A stretch of 23,837 nt of DNA from a virus. Where the stretch lies: positions 1 through 23,837 of IMG/VR virus record IMGVR_UViG_3300018067_000027; one strand, 5' to 3'. Positions 6,386 through 10,874 of this stretch are shown here, piece after piece. The position numbers were made by a program, and so were the translations under genes. The notes beneath the pieces were generated by a model that was given only the letters and a program-made list of their open reading frames with translations, made no database searches and was not told the origin of the DNA. Each line of letters begins with the position of its first letter. Position 1 is the stretch's first letter.

Positions 6386-6543
6386 TACTGGAAAGTGTGC
6401 CGCTCCGCGATCTGCGCCATCGCCTCCCCTATCGTGTGCCACGAGGATCGTCTGTAGACCGTCCACCGCCCCTCTACGAGGCGATACTCACTCAGGACAT
6501 AGTGGCGGGTGGCCGCGTCGAACAGCAGCGCCCAGCGGGTCAC
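6385..6543 (-). CDS. Small protein of unknown function (52 aa)
   Basis: GTG 6543 overlaps the SLOG gene stop (GTGA) and AAGGCAGG lies upstream. The product is VTRWALLFDAATRHYVLSEY followed by 'WTVYRRSSWHTIGEAMAQIAERH', a beta-beta-helix pattern. Unrecognised family. Confidence 0.6.
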   Translation of the reverse strand: MTRWALLFDAATRHYVLSEYRLVEGRWTVYRRSSWHTIGEAMAQIAERHTFQ

Positions 6544-7031
6544 TGAACGCCTGCCTTCTGTGCCAACAACTGCCGCCACTCATCGGCGGTTTGGACGCCG
6601 GGGACACCCTCGACGGTGGACGTGCCGTCCGGGTAGAGGATGCACAGGGGCTTCCCCTCCTGCCGCGCATAGCGCACCGTGGCCCACGTCCCTGAGCGCA
6701 GCTTCTCCTCCCTCTCTTTGGGGCAGGCAATCACCACATCGGACTCGTGGACGATAATGCGATTACGAGCCAACATGGGCTTCTCGGGCATCACCAGATC
6801 ACAGGTCACGTTGGCCCGCTGCCACGGTTCGCTGTAGATGGTGCCGGGGCACCCCACGATGAAGTAACCGAGCGCCTTGGCCATCTCGTGAAACTGCACA
6901 TCTGATCCCACGCACATGCCGTGGCTCACCTGTGTGGCTTCCAGCCACCGCAGATCCCCGAGCAACATGTGGACGTGGAGCACCTGTGCGTTGGTCATCC
7001 CCTCACGGGAGCCCGTAAACCCGATTCTCAT
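6540..7031 (-). CDS. SLOG-fold (YspA/DprA-related) nucleotide-binding protein
   Basis: 163 aa. Opens MRIGFTGSREGMT, a Rossmann-like beta strand with GS/TR nucleotide-binding loop. 'HGMCVGSDVQFHEMAKALGY' and 'RSGTWATVRYARQEGKPLCILYPDG' match SLOG-superfamily proteins (YspA/LOG/DprA-like) common in phages. Such proteins bind or process nucleotides. ATG 7031 has an excellent GAGGAGGAG. A 50-aa gene separates it from an HD hydrolase, suggesting a nucleotide-metabolism cluster (inference). Confidence 0.8.
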   Translation of the reverse strand: MRIGFTGSREGMTNAQVLHVHMLLGDLRWLEATQVSHGMCVGSDVQFHEMAKALGYFIVGCPGTIYSEPWQRANVTCDLVMPEKPMLARNRIIVHESDVVIACPKEREEKLRSGTWATVRYARQEGKPLCILYPDGTSTVEGVPGVQTADEWRQLLAQKAGVQ

Positions 7032-7180
7032 ACCCGCTCCTCCTCAACGGTATCGACCACCTCATCACGCGTAGCGTCTGGGTGCTCCTGAAACACGATT
7101 TCCACCGCTGTTTCGAAATCGCCCTCGTCCAAGGCGGTTTGCACCGCCTCTCGTACGCCATCCGGTAGTGGAAGAGTCAT
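7028..7180 (-). CDS. Small acidic protein (50 aa)
   Basis: MTLPLPDGVREAVQTALDEG, then an acidic helix ending DEVVDTVEEERV. ATG overlaps the HD gene stop and its TGA overlaps the SLOG ATG, so it is tightly coupled at both ends. Unknown function; a partner or antitoxin-like peptide cannot be excluded. Confidence 0.65.
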   Translation of the reverse strand: MTLPLPDGVREAVQTALDEGDFETAVEIVFQEHPDATRDEVVDTVEEERV

Positions 7181-7584
7181 GCCGTCAGCCTCTCCAGTGC
7201 CCGCACGTAGCGGGTTCGCAGCGACTGAGGAATCCGATGAAGCGTCTCCTCCCGCAGATGGTCTTTCAGGTCCGCAATCTTGACACGGATGGCCAGCGCG
7301 TTCTGGCTGTCCTTCACCCGCTCGATGAACTCGGCGTATGTGTGGTCGTACCGACGACTCAAGAGCACCACCACCTCGACCACCTCACGGGCGATGCCCA
7401 ACCGCAGGAGATCGATCTCCTTCAGGTAGGTATCCTCCAGCACGTCGTGCAGCCACGCTACATCTCGGGCATCCTCACCCGCTGCCGCCGCCACCCGTTC
7501 TAGATGGGCGGTGTAGGGGATCCCGAAGCGGTCCTTCTGCGCTCCGTGGGCAGAACGTGCGACAACTTCAGCTTTGCTCATCAT
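7177..7584 (-). CDS. HD-domain phosphohydrolase (MESH1/SpoT-hydrolase-like)
   Basis: 135 aa. Metal ligands are visible: His13, His27 (YTAHLERVA), HD at 46-47 with ED at 50-51 (VAWLHDVLEDT), and Asp105 (VKIADLKDHL). The 'AH..Q.DR.G.PY..H' opening is that of the RelA/SpoT hydrolase-type HD family, which removes pyrophosphate from (p)ppGpp or related nucleotides. No synthetase domain is present. ATG 7584 follows GGAG and overlaps the upstream stop. Confidence 0.85.
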   Translation of the reverse strand: MMSKAEVVARSAHGAQKDRFGIPYTAHLERVAAAAGEDARDVAWLHDVLEDTYLKEIDLLRLGIAREVVEVVVLLSRRYDHTYAEFIERVKDSQNALAIRVKIADLKDHLREETLHRIPQSLRTRYVRALERLTA

Positions 7585-7889
7585 TTTTCCACTCCGTTGG
7601 TCACGTCAGATACGGTAGCACGAACCCGGTTATTTGTCAACAGTCCAATTGGGGGCCGTCCCGGTCCACCCGGACGCCATGGCTGACTGCCGATCCGCTT
7701 CCGATTGCGTTCCCGGTTGCTGTCCTGACACTCCACACAAAACGCCGTCGAGTGCTCCGACCTCGGATTCACCCCACACTGCTGACACAGCCCCTCTGCC
7801 GTGCGCTGAAGTTGCCACACCCGTTGACGGGACACTCCGAGCTTCCGGCCTTGCTCCGCCAGCGTCACCGGATACTTCTGCCCACCCAT
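7581..7889 (-). CDS. Small HTH/zinc-knuckle DNA-binding protein
   Basis: 102 aa. Residues 8-29 (VTLAEQGRKLGVSRQRVWQL) form a helix-turn-helix. CQQCG at 34-39 and CVECQ at 52-56 make a zinc knuckle, followed by a basic tail (NRERNRKR) and RPGGPGRPP. Probable sequence-specific DNA-binding regulator. ATG 7889 has GAGGAG, directly preceded by operator-like site 3, so it could bind its own leader (inference). The last 20 codons overlap a TTGACA promoter-like element. Confidence 0.78.
   Translation of the reverse strand: MGGQKYPVTLAEQGRKLGVSRQRVWQLQRTAEGLCQQCGVNPRSEHSTAFCVECQDSNRERNRKRIGSQPWRPGGPGRPPIGLLTNNRVRATVSDVTNGVEK
7612..7640 (-). promoter_or_regulatory. Weak promoter TTGACA-17-TACCGT
   Basis: Consensus -35 (7640-7635) but poor -10 (7617-7612), inside the 3' end of the HTH/zinc gene and about 30 bp before the HD gene. 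Confidence 0.4.
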
Positions 7890-8315
7890 TCACATCTCCT
7901 CTGCACTTGAGTGCAATTCACTCGCACGGCCTTCAGCGGCACGCGCACGGCCTTCAGCTATTCGCGCCACGTGCTCCGCCTTTGCAGCGGCTTGCCGATA
8001 ATCGACAGCCCTACGCTCATAGCTCTCAGCCTGCCTCCTCGCATCATCCGCAAGCCGCCGAGCCGCTTGCGCGGCCAACGTAAGGTGCAACACCCCACTA
8101 TTCGGACCCTTGTGGCGGGCTCTCTTCGGCAACTCCTCCAGTGACAGACCCCGAAGTGGTGAGGCGAAGTCTCGCGTCCTCGCGGCAATCAGAGCCGCAT
8201 CAGCATCTTCGCGGAGCAGTCGTGCAGCGGTGGAGGGGATACGCGTGAGCCCGCCTCGTATCCCCACAAACTCACCATGTGTCGTCCTGAGTCTAAACAG
8301 TCGTGGGAACTTCAT
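7890..8315 (-). CDS. Ala/Arg-rich coiled-coil protein (141 aa)
   Basis: MKFPRLFRLRTTHGEFVGIRGG... N-terminal basic part, then an alanine-rich coiled coil from about residue 85 to the end. A 21-bp duplication (around 7922-7965) encodes two heptads AEGRARA/AEGRASE. ATG 8315 overlaps the upstream stop (ATGA) with GGGAG before it. The last codons contain operator-like site 3. Structural or scaffolding role possible; family unknown. Confidence 0.68.
   Translation of the reverse strand: MKFPRLFRLRTTHGEFVGIRGGLTRIPSTAARLLREDADAALIAARTRDFASPLRGLSLEELPKRARHKGPNSGVLHLTLAAQAARRLADDARRQAESYERRAVDYRQAAAKAEHVARIAEGRARAAEGRASELHSSAEEM
7902..7915 (-). promoter_or_regulatory. Operator-like palindrome, site 3 (perfect arms)
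   Basis: TGCACT-CA-AGTGCA on the minus strand: perfect 6-bp arms with a 2-bp centre, immediately before the GAGGAG of the HTH/zinc gene. Confidence 0.6.
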
Positions 8316-9169
8316 GCTCCCACCTGTGCGGCCTCGGCCTTGACCACGCTCACCAGCGAAGGCCGTGACCCGAAGGCGAAGCTCTTGTCGTCCTGACTCA
8401 CCGTGAAGGTGGCCGCGACGGTCAGCGTGTCGCCCCGCTCCGCTCCGGACTTGCTGGGGACCGTCAGCCACACCTTGCTGTTGTTCGCCAGCTTGAGCAA
8501 TCCCTTGCGGGCCGTCCCGTAGGCACCCTCGACCAGCTTGACGCTCACGAGCACTCCGGTGACCGTCTGCCGCCCCTCGGGGGCCGGTCCCTTGACCTCC
8601 TCGACCACCGGCTGTGCCGCCTTCTGGGTGTCCCGTGCGATGGCCGCGACAACCGCTGCCACCTGACGCTCACTCAGGCTCCCGTAGAGCCCCAGCTTCG
8701 CGACGACATCCTTCACGAAGGTGTTGGAGCCCGCGTAGTCGGCAATCGCCGCCGCGAACACCGGGTTGGCCTTCAGGAACGCCTCACGCTGGTTCCAGAC
8801 CTTGATGCGGACCTTGTTCGCCGCATCCCGCGCCTGCAACTGGGCCAGCTTGAAGGTCTTCTGGTCCGCGAAGTCCAGCCGCTTCGTGCAGTCCGCGCCG
8901 AAGACCACCACGTCGCCCGTCAGGAGGTGCTTCACGACCGTGAGCCACCGGAGTGGGTTGTGCCCGCAGTGAACGCACTTACGGACGTTCTTGGAGCGCC
9001 AGTCCGCGCCGAAGTACTGCACGAAATCGGCCTCCCAGAGCTTCACTTCGGCGTCGTGCGCCTCGCTGCCCTGCCCGAAGTAGGCGGGGCGCTTGCCATC
9101 GAGGTAATCGAGGACGTCGTACTGCTGCGGATCGAAATTTGTCGGATTGTGAACGGTGGGTTGTGCCAT
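8312..9169 (-). CDS. Phage protein with C..C/GADC zinc motif, possibly ssDNA-related
   Basis: 285 aa. Residues about 62-95 contain CVHCGHNPLRW...VFGADC, a C..C plus G.DC metal site. A helical middle (ARDAANKVRIKVWNQREAFL) follows. The C-terminal 90 residues (GRQTVTGVLVSVKLVEG...KVWLTVPS...GDTLTVAATFTVSQDD) look like an OB-fold beta barrel. This layout is common in uncharacterised phage proteins; nucleic-acid binding is inferred. ATG 9169 has AAGGAGGGGG, SD in a hairpin loop, and follows promoter 9212-9240. Confidence 0.78.
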   Translation of the reverse strand: MAQPTVHNPTNFDPQQYDVLDYLDGKRPAYFGQGSEAHDAEVKLWEADFVQYFGADWRSKNVRKCVHCGHNPLRWLTVVKHLLTGDVVVFGADCTKRLDFADQKTFKLAQLQARDAANKVRIKVWNQREAFLKANPVFAAAIADYAGSNTFVKDVVAKLGLYGSLSERQVAAVVAAIARDTQKAAQPVVEEVKGPAPEGRQTVTGVLVSVKLVEGAYGTARKGLLKLANNSKVWLTVPSKSGAERGDTLTVAATFTVSQDDKSFAFGSRPSLVSVVKAEAAQVGA

Positions 9170-9177
9170 TTTTTCTG

Positions 9178-9191
9178 CCCCCTCCTTGGGG
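9178..9191 (-). promoter_or_regulatory. SD-in-loop hairpin before the 9169 start
   Basis: CCCC (9178-9181) and GGGG (9188-9191) enclose a loop reading exactly AAGGAG on the transcript. Confidence 0.5.
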
Positions 9192-9211
9192 TGTCCCTTG
9201 CTAACAAAACC

Positions 9212-9240
9212 ATTCTGACAGAAGCCGAGCGCAATGTCAA
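9212..9240 (-). promoter_or_regulatory. Promoter TTGACA-17-CAGAAT
   Basis: -35 at 9240-9235 and -10 CAGAAT at 9217-9212. The TGA stop of the 9237-9449 gene is embedded in the -35. Confidence 0.72.
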
Positions 9241-9449
9241 GTAGTAATTTTGGCTGACGCCTCGACTTGCCAATCCGGGTGCTCCACACGATCCGTGTAT
9301 CCCGGCCACCGGGTGACCTGAGCCAGCCCCTTTTTCAGGGCGTGCTCGGGCGACACCGCCCGCACATAGTTGTGTGGCACTTCGTAGACGTGCCACGTCT
9401 CTGACGGCGTGTGGTACGCCTCCAGCTTGAGCGTGAGGGTATAGAGCAT
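9237..9449 (-). CDS. Small beta-rich phage protein (70 aa)
   Basis: MLYTLTLKLEAYHTPSETWHVYEV..., with 'RAVSPEHALKKGLAQ' helix. ATG 9449 overlaps the RMF-like gene stop (TGATG) with a GGGGGTG leader. The layout resembles the 2289-2531 product. Function unknown. Confidence 0.65.
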   Translation of the reverse strand: MLYTLTLKLEAYHTPSETWHVYEVPHNYVRAVSPEHALKKGLAQVTRWPGYTDRVEHPDWQVEASAKITT

Positions 9450-9664
9450 CACTTCACCCCCAGCTTTTTGCTGCGCCACTCCGCGTACCACGCCGGGAGA
9501 GGCCGATTCTCCTCGCACAATTTCCAGCCGTTCGCCCACGTCGCCCGGTAGTCCTCACGAGAGTAGGGATTGGCCGCTTGCGGCTGACCCGCAATGCACG
9601 CATCCCATCCAGCCATAAAGCGCGTGTGCCGAGCTTGCCAATAGATAGCATCCCCTCGATCCAT
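9449..9664 (-). CDS. Ribosome-modulation-factor-like protein
   Basis: 71 aa: MDRGDAIYWQARHTRFMAGW then DACIAGQPQAANPYSREDYRATWANGWK. The spacing G.DA...G....NPY.....R..W..GW matches the RMF family, whose E. coli member binds the 30S anti-Shine-Dalgarno region and drives 100S ribosome dimers. Here the N-terminal basic segment is different, so ribosome binding is inference. ATG 9664 overlaps the upstream 33-aa gene stop (TGATG). The same frame stays open upstream to 9925, but a shorter gene is preferred because another frame has the better codon pattern at 9664-9765. Confidence 0.7.
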   Translation of the reverse strand: MDRGDAIYWQARHTRFMAGWDACIAGQPQAANPYSREDYRATWANGWKLCEENRPLPAWYAEWRSKKLGVK

Positions 9665-9765
9665 CACTGCCTCACCTTCACCTGAAAACCAGCCGCCAAC
9701 AGGGCGCTGACCGATTTCTTGTCCGATTTGAGCCATTCCTTGGGAACCGTGACGACGTTGTGCAT
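9664..9765 (-). CDS. Small protein (33 aa)
   Basis: MHNVVTVPKEWLKSDKKSVS, ending ALLAAGFQVKVRQ. It has a strong GGAGGAG, set in a hairpin loop (9772-9785), and GC-rich third codon positions, unlike the overlapping RMF frame. Function unknown. Confidence 0.6.
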   Translation of the reverse strand: MHNVVTVPKEWLKSDKKSVSALLAAGFQVKVRQ

Positions 9766-9953
9766 GCGGGTGCTCCTCCATGAGCGTGCGGTGATGCGGG
9801 TATGTCATCCGGGGTGGCCCTTCCCGCCAAGGATTCTGCCACCCGTCGAGTCCGCGCTCGTTTGCCGCTTCAGAGGGGACCACGGTACTTGTCGCCCACC
9901 CCCTACTCACCGGCTCCTGCTTCACATCATCTGCTCACCCCCTCAACACAATC
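9766..9953 (-). other. Leader of about 190 nt without a clear gene
   Basis: Between promoter 9954-9983 and the 33-aa gene. An SD-like GAGGGGG is followed by ATG ATG TGA, a two-codon ORF. The RMF frame remains open from GTG 9925 with coding-like third-position composition but poor SD spacing. Possible decayed or frameshifted gene, a leader peptide, or an N-terminal extension of the RMF-like protein; I cannot decide. The SD hairpin GCTC/GAGC with loop ATGGAG lies at 9772-9785. Confidence 0.4.
9772..9785 (-). promoter_or_regulatory. SD-in-loop hairpin before the 9765 start
   Basis: GCTC (9772-9775) pairs with GAGC (9782-9785); the 6-nt loop reads ATGGAG on the transcript. Confidence 0.45.
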
Positions 9954-9983
9954 AGTATCTCACACCACGTTGGGGTTTGTCAA
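9954..9983 (-). promoter_or_regulatory. Promoter TTGACA-18-GATACT
   Basis: -35 9983-9978, -10 GATACT 9959-9954, shortly after the stop of the 9994-10389 gene. Confidence 0.75.
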
Positions 9984-9993
9984 CACCCTACCC

Positions 9994-10389
9994 TCAGATT
10001 TCCTCGGGTAGTTCCTCCAGCGCCTCCGCCACCGGCTCGATGTCAATGGCGATCTCCTCGATCTCGGGCACGTCCAGATCATCGAAGCTGGTGTGCTCGT
10101 ACTGCTCGATGAACTCGTTCACCTCCTGCCCCTTCTCGCCCTCCTGCCACTTCTCGGACTTGTCATCGAACTGCCCTCGGAAGTCGGTGGCGATATCCTC
10201 GACCAGTTCCCGCGCCTCCCCGAGCACCTCGTTGTACCGCTCGACCTCCACCACCACCGTGGCGAGTGCCGCCGCAATCGTCTCGTTCGCCGTGGCCTGC
10301 GTGGCCTCGACCGCCGTCGCCTGATCCACGAGCTTCTGCACCAGTGCCTTGATCTGGGCGCTCTGTTCCTTCGTCACCTTAAATGCCAT
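9994..10389 (-). CDS. Acidic coiled-coil phage protein (131 aa)
   Basis: MAFKVTKEQSAQIKALVQKL, then long helices rich in Ala/Glu/Val and a very acidic tail (FDDLDVPEIEEIAIDIEPVAEALEELPEEI). ATG 10389 follows AAGGAGGG; this SD is held in the best SD-loop hairpin of the window. Single-gene transcript from promoter 10419-10448. Unknown function. Confidence 0.72.
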   Translation of the reverse strand: MAFKVTKEQSAQIKALVQKLVDQATAVEATQATANETIAAALATVVVEVERYNEVLGEARELVEDIATDFRGQFDDKSEKWQEGEKGQEVNEFIEQYEHTSFDDLDVPEIEEIAIDIEPVAEALEELPEEI

Positions 10390-10394
10390 ACGTG

Positions 10395-10412
10395 ACTGCC
10401 CTCCTTGGCAGT
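10395..10412 (-). promoter_or_regulatory. SD-in-loop hairpin before the 10389 start (6-bp stem)
   Basis: ACTGCC (10395-10400) and GGCAGT (10407-10412) form a perfect 6-bp stem with loop AAGGAG on the transcript. Confidence 0.6.
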
Positions 10413-10418
10413 GCTACC

Positions 10419-10448
10419 AGTCTCTCACACAAATGTGCCATGCGTCAA
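10419..10448 (-). promoter_or_regulatory. Promoter TTGACG-18-GAGACT
   Basis: -35 at 10448-10443, -10 at 10424-10419; the TGA of the 10445-10696 gene lies in the -35 box. Confidence 0.6.
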
Positions 10449-10696
10449 TCTTCCCAGCCTTGGGCGCGTGCCCGCTCGTAGTCGGCGTTCTCGTCCTCGT
10501 GCTTCGCCCGCTCCCGGCACGTGCGGCACCACACTTCCTCGTCGTACTCCGCCGGAGAGGAAAACGTCGCCTTGGAGACTTCCACGAGGATCGTCTCGGT
10601 GACGCCCACCGGCACGATCTCCCAGCACCGATCACACAGGGTGGGGGTCAGGTCGAGGATCTCGTCGTTCTCGTCGTAGGTCAGCGGTGTCGTCAT
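10445..10696 (-). CDS. Small zinc-ribbon-like acidic protein (83 aa)
   Basis: MTTPLTYDENDEILDLTPTL, CDRC at about 22-25 and CRTC at about 62-65, spaced as a zinc ribbon; acidic termini. ATG 10696 follows AAGGAGGG (3-bp SD hairpin 10699-10710). Transcribed from promoter 10720-10748. Function unknown. Confidence 0.72.
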   Translation of the reverse strand: MTTPLTYDENDEILDLTPTLCDRCWEIVPVGVTETILVEVSKATFSSPAEYDEEVWCRTCRERAKHEDENADYERARAQGWED

Positions 10697-10698
10697 GT

Positions 10699-10710
10699 GC
10701 CCTCCTTGGC
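10699..10710 (-). promoter_or_regulatory. Short SD-in-loop hairpin before the 10696 start
   Basis: GCC (10699-10701) and GGC (10708-10710) enclose a loop reading AAGGAG on the transcript. Only 3 bp, so weak alone, but it repeats the pattern at 10395-10412. Confidence 0.3.
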
Positions 10711-10719
10711 TACACACTG

Positions 10720-10748
10720 AGCTTACTACCCTACCTGTGGTTTGTCAA
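10720..10748 (-). promoter_or_regulatory. Promoter TTGACA-17-TAAGCT
   Basis: Consensus -35 (10748-10743) with a weak -10 (10725-10720), 3 bp after the TAG of the small membrane protein gene. Confidence 0.55.
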
Positions 10749-10751
10749 GAA

Positions 10752-10874
10752 CTATTCGCGGGTGGCCCGCTGTTCTCGCAACCACGCCTCGGACATGACG
10801 GTAGGGGGAGCGCCTCTCCGCGCCACCCCCCACACCACCACGCCTGCCAGCACCAGCAACAGCGTAGCGATCAT
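10752..10874 (-). CDS. Small single-span membrane protein (40 aa)
   Basis: MIATLLLVLAGVVVWGVARR is one transmembrane helix with a basic stop, then a 20-residue soluble tail. ATG 10874 overlaps the tailspike-like gene stop (ATGA), so it is coupled to that gene. Could be a lysis or host-interaction peptide; no motif decides. Confidence 0.62.
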   Translation of the reverse strand: MIATLLLVLAGVVVWGVARRGAPPTVMSEAWLREQRATRE

